Shown here: piece after piece, positions 1-7,831 of the stretch
Layout of the letters: each line of letters opens with the position of its first letter
Numbering within the stretch: position 1 is the first letter of the stretch
NCBI GenBank assembly: GCA_005883765.1
Contig: VBAQ01000150.1
Location: 1-36,672, forward strand
Origin: Bacteroidota bacterium
Lineage (GTDB): Bacteria > Bacteroidota > Bacteroidia > Chitinophagales > Chitinophagaceae
Length of the DNA stretch: 36,672 nt
Reading direction: 5' to 3'
The notes under the pieces: generated by a model
What the model was told of the DNA's origin: nothing
Seen by the model: only the letters and a program-made list of their open reading frames with translations
Databases searched by the model: none
Program-made: the position numbers and the translations under genes

Positions 1-51
1 AATCGTTTTCCGGATAACGACATTTCAATTATTATTTGGGAAGAAGATTAA
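1..51 (+). CDS. C-terminal end of an unidentified protein
   Basis: The first frame is open from the window edge and ends with TAA at 49-51, giving a 16-residue tail, NRFPDNDISIIIWEED. The alternating hydrophobic stretch with an acidic end looks like a real C-terminus, but it is too short to assign to a family. It lies upstream of the membrane protein at 196 on the same strand, about 145 bases away. Confidence 0.4.
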   Translation, partial: NRFPDNDISIIIWEED

Positions 52-105
52 GCAGAAAATTTCACTTGTTTAAGGCTTAAACCTAGTATTTTTAAGTAGG
101 TTTTC

Positions 106-113
106 TATCTTTG
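106..113 (+). promoter_or_regulatory. Candidate -7 promoter element before the membrane protein/kinase genes
   Basis: TATCTTTG matches the Bacteroidota -7 consensus TAnnTTTG. No convincing -33 TTG lies at the usual 19-21 base spacing, so this is a partial match. It would give a leader of about 75 bases before the TTG start at 196. Confidence 0.35.
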
Positions 114-195
114 GATAAAATCCACCGATATAGAAAGCCTATTTTCATCTATAATATTAATTTCGTATCTACTACCTATTCTGGTTTTTCCATTT

Positions 196-819
196 TTGCT
201 TAAAAAGATTTATTCAGAACCAAGAGTAATTAGCGTAGTCATCTATTCTTTGATTATATTTCTTCTCCTTTACTTTCATAACAGTCTGCCCAAAGATTAC
301 AGAAAATTTTCGAGATTATTTTACACCTTCATTGAATACGTAACCTTTGCTTTTATTTTTTGGTATTCAATCAGAAATAGGAACCTTAAAAAAATTATTT
401 TAATCTTATCTCTAGGTTTTATTTCCTTTCAGTTTATAGATTATTTCGTATTCTCTTATCGCAGATTAGACTCAGTGCCTATAGGAATTGAAACCATCTT
501 GATTTTTGTTTACAGTTTCTTGTATTTGTATGAGGAATTTCGAAGGATTGAGAGTCAATCTATCATTACAAAACCAGAATTCTGGTTGATAGTCGGGATA
601 GTTTTTTATTTAGCCGGATCGTTTTTCTTTAATATTCTTGCGAACAATTTTACAACAAAAGAAATGGATGCATATTGGTACTATAGTTATTTATTTGACG
701 ACATAAAAAATATTTTATTCGTGATTTCCATTTTCTTATTTGCTAAACAAGAACGAAAAAAACCTGGGAAAAAAAATGTACCATATTTAGATATTGACCA
801 CCAGTTAATAAATAAATAA
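196..819 (+). CDS. Multi-pass membrane protein upstream of a sensor kinase
   Basis: I do not recognise a named family. The 207-residue protein is strongly hydrophobic, with about six predicted membrane segments (roughly residues 9-28, 37-57, 63-82, 90-110, 128-150 and 165-183), short loops and a lysine-rich C-terminal tail (KQERKKPGKKN). The only plausible start is TTG at 196, because no in-frame ATG lies near it. It ends one base before the ATG of the histidine kinase, so the two are very likely cotranscribed and translationally coupled. The kinase itself has almost no extracytoplasmic part, so this protein may be its sensing or signal-relay partner (inference). The gene is markedly more AT-rich than the kinase that follows, partly because of its Phe/Ile/Tyr/Lys content. 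Confidence 0.75.
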   Translation: MLKKIYSEPRVISVVIYSLIIFLLLYFHNSLPKDYRKFSRLFYTFIEYVTFAFIFWYSIRNRNLKKIILILSLGFISFQFIDYFVFSYRRLDSVPIGIETILIFVYSFLYLYEEFRRIESQSIITKPEFWLIVGIVFYLAGSFFFNILANNFTTKEMDAYWYYSYLFDDIKNILFVISIFLFAKQERKKPGKKNVPYLDIDHQLINK

Positions 820-820
820 A

Positions 821-1651
821 ATGTTCTTCTTACAAGCCACGCCACGTTCAGACGTCTCCCTTGTGCTCTTTTTGGGCACTCTAGGGATGTTAGTGCTTGT
901 AATCGGGCTTATTCTTTTTATCATTTTCCACCAGCGCAAGGTGATCCGCTACCAGCAAAAGCTGCAGCAAATGGAAATCGAGCAGCAAAAAATGATGCTG
1001 ACCGCTTCCATCAAATTGCAGGAGGAAGAAAGGCAAAGACTGGCTGCAGACCTCCATGATGATGCCGGACCTCTATTGGCCACAGCCAGGTTATATTTGA
1101 ATGAAAACCTGGTCAACCAGGACAAGGCCACTCAATTGCAGTCGATATTCCAGGCAAGACAGATCATCGACGATACCATACAGCTTATTCGCAATATCAG
1201 TCACAGCCTGATGCCTCCCACCCTCAAAAACTTTGGTTTGGAATCAGCCGTGAGCGATTTGTTTCAAAAGATCAGCGGCTCTGGTACCATCAACACCAGC
1301 AGTCGCTTTCATGATTATAGTGAAAGACTAAAACCTGAAAAAGAACTTGTGGTCTTTCGCATTATACAGGAGCTCATCAACAATATACTAAAGCACAGCA
1401 ATTCGAGCTTTATCCACCTCACGCAAAATGTTCATGGTGATAAATTTTATTTGCGCATTCACCACGATGGTCGCGGCATCATACAATCCGATTTCGAAAA
1501 ACTGAACAAAAGCAATATCGGACTAGGTCTAAAAAATATCAGCAGCCGTCTGCGCGTCGTTCATGGCAACATTAATTTTGAAAAAGATATTTCTCAAACT
1601 TATTATAAGATCACATTGGAACTTCCGAAGGACGATCCTTATGAATCCTGA
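821..1651 (+). CDS. Sensor histidine kinase, NarL/DesK type (HisKA_3)
   Basis: A 276-residue inner-membrane kinase. One membrane helix (about residues 13-37) is followed by a coiled linker (38-70) and a HisKA_3 dimerisation domain whose H-box, ERQRLAADLHDDAG, places the phosphorylated histidine at His79. The C-terminal HATPase_c domain has the N-box (QELINNILKHS) and the G-box (NIGLGLKNISSRL). Only about a dozen residues precede the helix, so no periplasmic sensor domain is present; the signal must come from the membrane, the linker or a partner. It starts one base after the preceding membrane-protein gene and is followed 38 bases later by its response regulator. The family autophosphorylates on His and passes the phosphate to a LuxR-type regulator. 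The target is not deducible here. Confidence 0.93.
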   Translation: MFFLQATPRSDVSLVLFLGTLGMLVLVIGLILFIIFHQRKVIRYQQKLQQMEIEQQKMMLTASIKLQEEERQRLAADLHDDAGPLLATARLYLNENLVNQDKATQLQSIFQARQIIDDTIQLIRNISHSLMPPTLKNFGLESAVSDLFQKISGSGTINTSSRFHDYSERLKPEKELVVFRIIQELINNILKHSNSSFIHLTQNVHGDKFYLRIHHDGRGIIQSDFEKLNKSNIGLGLKNISSRLRVVHGNINFEKDISQTYYKITLELPKDDPYES

Positions 1652-1689
1652 CCATTTTAATTGCTAACTTTACCGCATATCTGATAACT

Positions 1690-2340
1690 ATGGGAATCAT
1701 TAAAGTCGCCATTGCCGACGATCACAAAATTTTCCGAAAGGGTGTAGTCCTCTCTCTTCGTCCCTACACGAATATCAAATTTGTGCTGGAAGCCGAAAAT
1801 GGTGAAGATCTGCTGGCAGGCATTCCTGAAGCCCAGCCTGACGTGGTATTAATGGACCTTCGCATGCCGGGCAAAGATGGTATTGAAACTACCAAAGCTA
1901 TCAGTAAGCAATATCCCAATATTTATGTGATCGTGCTGAGCATGTACGAGGACGAACGCTTTGTTTATCACCTGATGGAAAATGGCGCGAATGGATACTT
2001 GTTGAAGAGTGCGGAGCCCATGGAGATTCGCCGTGCTATCATGGAAGTATATGAAAAAGGCTATTATCTCAACAATTTTGTAAATCGCATCTTGCTCAAA
2101 CGTTCACACGCCAGGCAAAAAGTGGTTCCTTCATTGAACAATGAAATAACTTTGAGCGATAAGGAAAAAGACGTGCTTCGCTTTATCTGCATGGAATTTA
2201 CCGCGCAGGAAATTGCCCAGAAGATGGAGATCAGCCCTCGCACCGTTGAAGCAATTAAAGACCGGCTAATGGAGCGCTTTGGAAGCAAGAACACGGCTGG
2301 CCTTGTATTTTTTGCGGTAAAAAATAATTTGATCGATTAA
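1690..2340 (+). CDS. Response regulator, NarL/FixJ family
   Basis: A 216-residue two-domain transcription factor. The N-terminal receiver domain shows the acidic pair Asp10-Asp11, the phosphoacceptor Asp56 in VVLMDLRMPGKDG, and the conserved Lys in YLLKSAEP near residue 106. The C-terminal part (about 150-216) is a LuxR-type helix-turn-helix, beginning LSDKEKDVLRFICMEFTAQE and containing the recognition segment MEISPRTVEAIKDRL. It is the obvious partner of the HisKA_3 kinase just upstream. The spacer carries TAACTTTA at 1665-1672, one base off the TAnnTTTG consensus, so it may also have its own promoter. It ends 8 bases from the convergent CoA-transferase gene. Confidence 0.94.
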   Translation: MGIIKVAIADDHKIFRKGVVLSLRPYTNIKFVLEAENGEDLLAGIPEAQPDVVLMDLRMPGKDGIETTKAISKQYPNIYVIVLSMYEDERFVYHLMENGANGYLLKSAEPMEIRRAIMEVYEKGYYLNNFVNRILLKRSHARQKVVPSLNNEITLSDKEKDVLRFICMEFTAQEIAQKMEISPRTVEAIKDRLMERFGSKNTAGLVFFAVKNNLID

Positions 2341-2348
2341 CTATTTCT

Positions 2349-3005
2349 TCAAAAGCTCATCTCGGGAATCTCCCCTGGAACAATAAGCTTTCCTTCCGTT
2401 TTAGTTTTTATTTCATCAATGGATATCCCCGGAGCTCTTTCTAGTAATTTAAATCCATTTTCCGTTACGTCGAGAACGGCCAGGTCAGTCACGATCTTTT
2501 TCACACACCTGACGCCGGTCAATGGCAACGTGCAATATGATAATAATTTTGATTCGCCTTTTGGGTTGGTGTGCACCATCGCCACGATGATATTTTTTGC
2601 GCTGGCCACAAGATCCATTGCGCCTCCCATCCCTTTCACCATTTTTCCCGGTATCTTCCAGTTAGCAATATCACCTTTTTCACTCACTTCCATGGCACCC
2701 AATACAGTCAGGTCTACCTTGCCTGCCCGAATCATTCCAAAGCTCATAGCCGAGTCAAAAAATGCGGAGCCGGGAATCGTCGTGATCGTTTGCTTGCCCG
2801 CATTGATCAGATCGGGATCTTCTTTGCCTTCTTCGGGAAAAGGCCCTATCCCCAACAAACCATTTTCGCTTTGCAAAACAACTTTTATCCCCGCAGGAAT
2901 ATAATTCGCTACCAGTGTGGGTATTCCAATTCCAAGGTTTACGTAGAAGCCGTCCCTGAGTTCTTTTGCTATACGTTGCGCTATTTGCTCTTTAGTGAGT
3001 GGCAT
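2349..3005 (-). CDS. scoB: 3-oxoacid CoA-transferase subunit B
   Basis: This is the beta subunit of a class I CoA-transferase, which moves CoA from succinyl-CoA (or acetyl-CoA) to acetoacetate or a similar 3-oxoacid in the cytoplasm. The 218 residues match the usual length. The N-terminal part has the GIGIPTLV glycine motif, and the catalytic glutamate is Glu47 in QSENGLLGIGP. Later conserved segments include GGAMDLVASAKNIIVAM and the C-terminal YCTLPLTGVRCVKKIVTDLAV. The alpha subunit is encoded just upstream on the same strand, separated by 109 bases, which is wider than the tight or overlapping junction common for this pair. The exact acid substrate cannot be read from sequence. Confidence 0.93.
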   Translation of the reverse strand: MPLTKEQIAQRIAKELRDGFYVNLGIGIPTLVANYIPAGIKVVLQSENGLLGIGPFPEEGKEDPDLINAGKQTITTIPGSAFFDSAMSFGMIRAGKVDLTVLGAMEVSEKGDIANWKIPGKMVKGMGGAMDLVASAKNIIVAMVHTNPKGESKLLSYCTLPLTGVRCVKKIVTDLAVLDVTENGFKLLERAPGISIDEIKTKTEGKLIVPGEIPEMSF

Positions 3006-3114
3006 AATTTTTTTGCAGCTAGAATTTTTATTGCCGATTTAGATCTTGTTGCCCTGCTGACGTTTACCAGCGGGCATTCTCGCATTGTCGTAAGGACTCC
3101 TCTGTCTATCTCGT

Positions 3115-3810
3115 TCAAGTCTTTCTCACCGTTCTTTGTTCAATTCTTTTTTCATAATTCACCCCTTGAAAAATGCGATGCACATAGATGCCCGGTGTGT
3201 GTATACAATCGGGGTCGAGCCCGCCAGCATCGACGAGGTGTTCAACTTCTGCAATGGTTACCCTACCAGCCATCGCCATCAGCGGATTGAAATTTCTCGC
3301 TGTCTCTTTGTAAATTAAATTTCCTTCTGTGTCGCCCTTCCAGGCTTTTACGATGGCATAGTGCGCCTCGAATGCGTACTCCAGCAAGTATTCCTTGCCA
3401 CTGAAGCTTCGCATTTCCTTTCCCTCTGCTACCTCCGTCCCGGCACCGGCCGGTGTATAAACAGCGGGCATTCCATAGCCTGCAGCAAGACAGCGGGTAG
3501 CAAGCGTGCCCTGCGGTATTAGTTCTACCTGGAGCTCTCCACTCAACAGTTGCCTCTCAAACTCCGCATTCTCCCCGACATAAGATGAGATCATTTTTTT
3601 CACCTGCCTTTTTTGAAGCATCAAACCAATTCCAAAATCATCAACCCCCGCATTGTTTGAAATACAGGTGAGATCTTTAACGCCTTTTCTCACCAGGGCT
3701 GCAATACAATTTTCAGGAATACCACAAAGCCCAAACCCGCCGAGCATTATCACGTTACCATCTGAAATATCCCTGATCGCTTCGTCAGCATTGGCCACAA
3801 CCTTATTCAT
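3115..3810 (-). CDS. scoA: 3-oxoacid CoA-transferase subunit A
   Basis: The alpha subunit of the same class I CoA-transferase, 231 residues from the ATG of MNKVVANADEA. A TTG 27 bases upstream would add nine hydrophobic residues that I think are not translated. Family motifs are clear: GGFGLCGIPE for CoA binding near the N-terminus, SNNAGVDDFGIGLML, and RSFSGKEYLLE with the following hydrophobic core. It begins about 35 bases downstream of the DUF4296 gene on the same strand, so it may be read from the coaBC transcript; a weak AAGTTTGC element just upstream could give independent expression. Confidence 0.93.
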   Translation of the reverse strand: MNKVVANADEAIRDISDGNVIMLGGFGLCGIPENCIAALVRKGVKDLTCISNNAGVDDFGIGLMLQKRQVKKMISSYVGENAEFERQLLSGELQVELIPQGTLATRCLAAGYGMPAVYTPAGAGTEVAEGKEMRSFSGKEYLLEYAFEAHYAIVKAWKGDTEGNLIYKETARNFNPLMAMAGRVTIAEVEHLVDAGGLDPDCIHTPGIYVHRIFQGVNYEKRIEQRTVRKT

Positions 3811-3845
3811 AAAATTAATTAGCGATAAAATTAGCAAACTTGGAT

Positions 3846-4253
3846 CTATCTTTTCTGAAATCGCTTAGGCAAAGTTGGCTTTCTCGAAGAGTCAGGAGAA
3901 GGCAGATGAATGGTAGTAGGAGGTAGCATAAATTCCGACTTACGTTTTGCGAGAGAATCTATGATTGGGCGAAACAGATCAGGTTGTGAAGTATAGTAGG
4001 CAAGACTTCGCTTGAACTGATCGCGGGTTACTTTGTGAAGATGAAATATCTCTTCGTACAACTTCACTGATTCTACTTTTTTATTTCGCGTGGAGTCCCT
4101 GGCCAGGTGGTCTGACACGTATTGGTCCGCGCGGATCATATCCCACATCACTTCCTTCATCTTACTCTCGGATAAAATGTCAGCCTTCTTCTCTCGGTTG
4201 ACGCAGGAAAACGCCAGCACCATCAGCAGGACGATGCCCAGGAAATTTTTCAT
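3846..4253 (-). CDS. DUF4296-domain lipoprotein
   Basis: A 135-residue predicted lipoprotein. The signal peptide MKNFLGIVLLMVLAFSC ends in a lipobox with Cys17, so it should be lipid-anchored in the periplasm or outer membrane. The mature part carries the DUF4296 signature MKEVMWDMIRADQYVSDHL followed by an amphipathic helical stretch (about 55-110) and a basic, Ser/Pro-rich C-terminus. DUF4296 is a Bacteroidota family of unknown function. The start codon overlaps the stop of the upstream porD-like gene by 4 bases (ATGA), which shows translational coupling. Confidence 0.85.
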   Translation of the reverse strand: MKNFLGIVLLMVLAFSCVNREKKADILSESKMKEVMWDMIRADQYVSDHLARDSTRNKKVESVKLYEEIFHLHKVTRDQFKRSLAYYTSQPDLFRPIIDSLAKRKSEFMLPPTTIHLPSPDSSRKPTLPKRFQKR

Positions 4254-5167
4254 CTCAGGTCGTTATAGGCATTTACATTTGTAATGTCGAGCTTCACCAA
4301 TAGGTCCCTTGCCCGCTTTTTAAGATCAGGGTTGGCTTTGCTGAACATTTTCACCAATTCCGTGCTTTTGCCCTGGAAAAAAAACTGTACCAGCATGGAA
4401 TTGGGATTTTCAGTATTGATCCGGTTAAGGCTGTTGAGACAGTTCAAAATCCCATTTCTCCCGGCGTCTTCATTATCATAAAAATTATCCAGACCGCTTC
4501 GATAATAAGCATACAAGGCATCATGCATCAATGCGAATCGGTTATTATTGATATTCTCCGCAAGGAAATAGCGGTTTCTCAATCCATCAAATTGTTTCCA
4601 ACCCGTAATGTCCCTTCCTTCGGGAGCGTTATTTACAATGTTCCATGCTTTTTGAAAATAGGGATCTCCACCTCGCAAAGAATAGGAGTCATAATCCATG
4701 CCCAGGATGACATAAACATAGTAAGCCAGTACTGCCGTAAGATTCGCCGCCATGGGATCGGAACCCTGTATGCGATTTTCATTAAATTCAATTGGCTGGA
4801 ATTCCAGGTAACGAAAAGTGAGATTGTCATCCTGGAAATTTATCAGGGGGGATTCGTAGGTGGTATTATAAATGGGTCTTGCCGCCTGCACGGTCAGTGT
4901 GGCCTTATACACATTGTCGCCCAGTTCCTTGTCAATATTGATCAGGAAATTACAGTTAATTCTTTCGTTAGTTTGAAAAACATCATTTGTCCATTTTCGG
5001 TTGTTGACAAAATTCATCAGGGCATTCTGCAGAGTTTGGAAGGTCTTTTTATCAACCTGGGTGCTGATCTTATTTGCCAACACCGATATCCTAGCCTGTA
5101 ATTCCTGCGCCTCCGTAAGAGCAGCCGATGAAACAAAAATCAGGATAATCAAAATTTTCTTATGCAT
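4250..5167 (-). CDS. porD: PorD-like protein (DUF4835)
   Basis: A 305-residue secreted protein. A cleavable signal peptide (about residues 1-20, ending ALTEAQ) precedes a domain typical of DUF4835: QVDKKTFQTLQNALMNFVNNR, then NERINCNFLINI, TLTVQAARPIYNTTYESPL, and YYVYVILGMDYDSYSLRGGD. Relatives next to coaBC in Bacteroidota are annotated as PorD, linked to the type IX secretion system; I recall that assignment from knowledge of the family and cannot test it here. Nothing else in the window encodes type IX components. The gene overlaps coaBC by 8 bases and the DUF4296 gene by 4, so the three form one coupled unit. Confidence 0.85.
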   Translation of the reverse strand: MHKKILIILIFVSSAALTEAQELQARISVLANKISTQVDKKTFQTLQNALMNFVNNRKWTNDVFQTNERINCNFLINIDKELGDNVYKATLTVQAARPIYNTTYESPLINFQDDNLTFRYLEFQPIEFNENRIQGSDPMAANLTAVLAYYVYVILGMDYDSYSLRGGDPYFQKAWNIVNNAPEGRDITGWKQFDGLRNRYFLAENINNNRFALMHDALYAYYRSGLDNFYDNEDAGRNGILNCLNSLNRINTENPNSMLVQFFFQGKSTELVKMFSKANPDLKKRARDLLVKLDITNVNAYNDLR

Positions 5168-6353
5168 AGAATAATTGAATGATTGTATTCACAATATCCT
5201 TCGCCACTTCCTGCTTGGACTTGGTATCGAATTGAAATTCTTTTCCACCCCTTTCAAAAATAGTTATCTTATTCGTATCCTTACCGAAACCAGCCTCAGT
5301 ATCGTTGAGTGAATTTAAAACGATCAGGTCCGCATTTTTCTTTTTTAATTTTTCCAAAGCATTCTTTTTTTCATTACTTGTTTCCAAAGCGAAACCCACC
5401 AGCACCTGCTTTTTCTTTTTTTGTTCGCCCAGCGATTTCAAAATATCCTGCGTTTGCTTCAATTCCAGTAAGAGCTCTTTTCCAGTCTTTTTAATTTTAT
5501 CCTTTTCTTTTCTTACAGGCGTGTAATCCGCCACGGCTGCTGCCATTACGCCTATATCAACATTTTTAAAAGTTCTCGTACAGGCATTGTACATCTCCTC
5601 AGCCGTGTTCACTTTTACCAGGTGCAAGCCATTGATCGAGTCAATACTTGCGGGCCCTGATATCAAAGTAACCTCTGCTCCCCTGTTGTAGAGTTCCTTT
5701 GCAATAGCCACGCCCATTTTACCGCTTGAATAATTCCCAATAAACCGCACCGGGTCAATGGGTTCGTATGTTGGCCCGGCAGAAACAAATGCTTTCTTAC
5801 CTTTCAACGATCTGATCGAAAAAAAATTCTCAACAAGGAACTGAAGGATTTTCTCCGGCTCCGCCATGCGCCCCTCGCCATGGAGCCCGCTGGCTAGTTC
5901 TCCTTTTTCAACCGGAATGATTTTATTTCCGAAAGATTCGATCTTTCTAAAGTTTTCTTTTGTCGATGGGTGATTCCACATGTCCTCGTCCATCGCAGGA
6001 GCAACGACAACAGGACAGGTGGCCGATAAATAAACGGCAAGCAGCAAGTTGTCGCAAAGCCCGTGTGCCATTTTTGCGAGGGTATTGCAACTAAGGGGGG
6101 CAATCAACATGATATCGGCCCAGCGGCCAAGCATCACATGATTAGCCCATGACTGCTCATCGAACAGTTCAGTGAGCACAGGATTTTTTGAAATGGTTGA
6201 TAAAGTAAGGCTGGTAACAAAGTCCCTGGCTGACGGCGTCATAACAACTTTGACCTCTGCACCTTCTTTTACCAGCAGGCGGATGAGGAAGATAGATTTA
6301 TATGCCGCAATGCTGCCCGTTATTCCAATCAATATTTTTTTGCCTTGTAGCAT
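5160..6353 (-). CDS. coaBC: Bifunctional phosphopantothenoylcysteine decarboxylase / phosphopantothenate-cysteine ligase
   Basis: CoaBC makes 4'-phosphopantetheine from phosphopantothenate and cysteine, two steps of CoA synthesis. From the ATG at 6353 it has 397 residues, close to the usual 400; a longer frame upstream lacks family similarity. The N-terminal flavin-dependent CoaC domain begins KKILIGITGSIAAYK, has the catalytic His72 in NHVMLGRWAD, and PAMDEDMW. In the substrate-clamp segment ELASGLHGEGRM, Ser stands where the E. coli enzyme has Cys158. The C-terminal CoaB domain shows SAGPTYEPIDPVRFIGNYSS, AAAVADYTP and LVGFALETS. It heads the coaBC-porD-DUF4296 unit and lies downstream of a terminator that closes the rpoZ transcript, so a promoter should lie in 6354-6460. 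Confidence 0.96.
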   Translation of the reverse strand: MLQGKKILIGITGSIAAYKSIFLIRLLVKEGAEVKVVMTPSARDFVTSLTLSTISKNPVLTELFDEQSWANHVMLGRWADIMLIAPLSCNTLAKMAHGLCDNLLLAVYLSATCPVVVAPAMDEDMWNHPSTKENFRKIESFGNKIIPVEKGELASGLHGEGRMAEPEKILQFLVENFFSIRSLKGKKAFVSAGPTYEPIDPVRFIGNYSSGKMGVAIAKELYNRGAEVTLISGPASIDSINGLHLVKVNTAEEMYNACTRTFKNVDIGVMAAAVADYTPVRKEKDKIKKTGKELLLELKQTQDILKSLGEQKKKKQVLVGFALETSNEKKNALEKLKKKNADLIVLNSLNDTEAGFGKDTNKITIFERGGKEFQFDTKSKQEVAKDIVNTIIQLFYA

Positions 6354-6462
6354 GCTGATTGAGTCACAAAATAGCAAGATTTTATTTTTGATACCAGCTT
6401 TATCGTCCCGTGTAGCATCAGGGCTCAGACTTTTCAATCATTCTTTTTATCCATCACAAAGT

Positions 6463-6488
6463 AAAAAAGCGTCCCGAAACTGGGACGC
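6463..6488 (-). terminator. Rho-independent terminator after rpoZ
   Basis: Read on the minus strand, a 7-bp GC-rich stem GCGTCCC/GGGACGC with a 6-base loop is followed directly by TTTTTT. It lies 34 bases after the rpoZ stop and before coaBC, so it separates the bamD-rpoZ transcript from the coaBC unit. Confidence 0.85.
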
Positions 6489-6522
6489 CGAAAATTTTTA
6501 CGATCGTCTTTGAAATATTTCC

Positions 6523-6864
6523 TCAACTGAAAAGATCGTCTTCTCCTTTGCGGAAATAGATTTTCTCGTCAAGAAATTCCTGCGTGGCCAGCAATGCCGG
6601 ATTTGGCATGCGTTCGTAAGCCCTGGATATCTCTATTTGCTCTTTGTTCTCATGAATTTCTTCCAGGCTGTCTGTATGGCTCGCAAATTCTTCAAGTTTG
6701 TTGTGCAATTCCTCTTTTAGAGAAATATTGATCTGGTTTGCCCGTTTTGCAACGATAGATATAGACTCATAGAGATTCCCGGTCTTGTCCTTGATATCAG
6801 TAAGACTTCTTGTTTCTACAATGTTCACCGTACCGGAACTAAGTTGACGCCTTAGTTTGCTCAT
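6523..6864 (-). CDS. rpoZ: RNA polymerase omega subunit (Bacteroidota type)
   Basis: A 113-residue omega/Rpb6-like protein, which helps fold and hold the beta' subunit of RNA polymerase. The diagnostic segment is TRSLTDIKDKTGNLYESIS followed by IVAKRANQINI (about residues 18-48), matching the conserved helix of the omega family; the remainder is acidic and helical. In Bacteroidota this gene commonly sits between bamD and coaBC, as here. The only possible start, at 6864, lies 26 bases inside the bamD coding region, so the two genes overlap in different frames and are probably translationally coupled. Confidence 0.9.
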   Translation of the reverse strand: MSKLRRQLSSGTVNIVETRSLTDIKDKTGNLYESISIVAKRANQINISLKEELHNKLEEFASHTDSLEEIHENKEQIEISRAYERMPNPALLATQEFLDEKIYFRKGEDDLFS

Positions 6865-7651
6865 TTGATAAGTTTTTAAGATTAGTTTGTGACAAATTTA
6901 AATAATGTTCAACATCTTTCGCCAGTTTACTTTCAGGAAAGCGATCTGTAAAATCATTGCACTCTTCAATTACTTTTTCAAATCTTTCGACTTTTTTATC
7001 CTCCACACTTAATTCAGCATACCTATAGTAAGAGCGTATCGTCATCAATTTGTATTCATCTCCCCTGGTTGACTCGGGATAGTTGTTTAAAACTTCTGTG
7101 AAGGCAACTGCAGCAGCTCTAAACTGGCCCACATCATAATAGAGCTGGGCCGCCCGATAGTCCTTTGTTTCCAGCTTAACGTGACAAATGTCAATTATAT
7201 CGTTGGCGTCTTTGATACGGGCAGAACCTGGATGTGTGTTAATAAAACTCTGCATCAAACCAATAGTCTTTACCGTATTAGTCTGATCGAGTTCCGCTTT
7301 AGGGGATTGCTTGTAGTAGCAATAAGCTCGCATGTAATCCATTTCTTCCGCCCTTGAACTGTTGGGGAAAAGCTCCAGGTATGTTTTAAAGTAATTCTCT
7401 GAGCTCAAATAATCCCGCTGATAGTAAGTGCAGTAGGCCATTTTATAATAAATGTTTTCAAATTCTTTACCCGTTTTGTAATAAGGGACTACATCTTCAA
7501 AAAGCTGGAAGGCATAGTTATACTTTTTTTTGACATAGTATTTTTCGGCCATGCGAAGTTTGTATTCCGGATCCTTGTTTTTAAGGATCTTGTTGACGCC
7601 ATGACAACCCGCCAACAAAACAATTATTGAAAGAATAAGGACAAGTCTCAT
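6839..7651 (-). CDS. bamD: Outer membrane assembly lipoprotein BamD
   Basis: BamD is the TPR-like lipoprotein of the BAM complex that folds beta-barrel proteins into the outer membrane. I start it at the ATG at 7651 (270 residues), since MRLVLILSIIVLLAGC is then a perfect lipoprotein signal with Cys16; an ATG 33 bases upstream would put extra charged residues before it. The mature part consists of helical TPR-like repeats: YYVKKKYNYAFQLFEDVV, YLSSENYFKTYLELFPNS, FINTHPGSARIKDA, GQFRAAAVAFTEVLNNYPES and CNDFTDRFPESKLA. Each has the aromatic/proline pattern of BamD. A TAACTTTG element lies only 12 bases upstream of the start. The 3' end overlaps rpoZ by 26 bases. Confidence 0.93.
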   Translation of the reverse strand: MRLVLILSIIVLLAGCHGVNKILKNKDPEYKLRMAEKYYVKKKYNYAFQLFEDVVPYYKTGKEFENIYYKMAYCTYYQRDYLSSENYFKTYLELFPNSSRAEEMDYMRAYCYYKQSPKAELDQTNTVKTIGLMQSFINTHPGSARIKDANDIIDICHVKLETKDYRAAQLYYDVGQFRAAAVAFTEVLNNYPESTRGDEYKLMTIRSYYRYAELSVEDKKVERFEKVIEECNDFTDRFPESKLAKDVEHYLNLSQTNLKNLSNEQTKAST

Positions 7652-7662
7652 AAAAAGGTCGG

Positions 7663-7670
7663 CAAAGTTA
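7663..7670 (-). promoter_or_regulatory. Candidate -7 element of bamD
   Basis: TAACTTTG on the minus strand fits TAnnTTTG exactly and is followed by CCGACC and then, 12 bases on, the bamD ATG. Transcription starting about 7 bases after the element would leave a leader of only about 5 bases. No clear -33 TTG was found at the normal distance. Confidence 0.45.
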
Positions 7671-7831
7671 ATTGATTCACGCAAATCTGTCGTAAAAAAG
7701 ATGGCCGGTCAAACGTTTGGAGTTAAGGTTTTTGTAAAGGTGGGGTGACATGTGCCTGAATGCTATATGCGTTTTAGATAACCCGGCAATCATTTGTGCT
7801 TTCAAACTCGTCATCGGCTGTAGCATCAACC

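Noticed and set aside
2571-3290. 239-codon open frame on the plus strand
   Set aside because: It is antisense to both CoA-transferase subunit genes, which have clear family motifs, and its translation resembles no protein.
4523-5101. 192-codon open frame on the plus strand
   Set aside because: Antisense to the porD-like gene; composition and sequence suggest a shadow frame.
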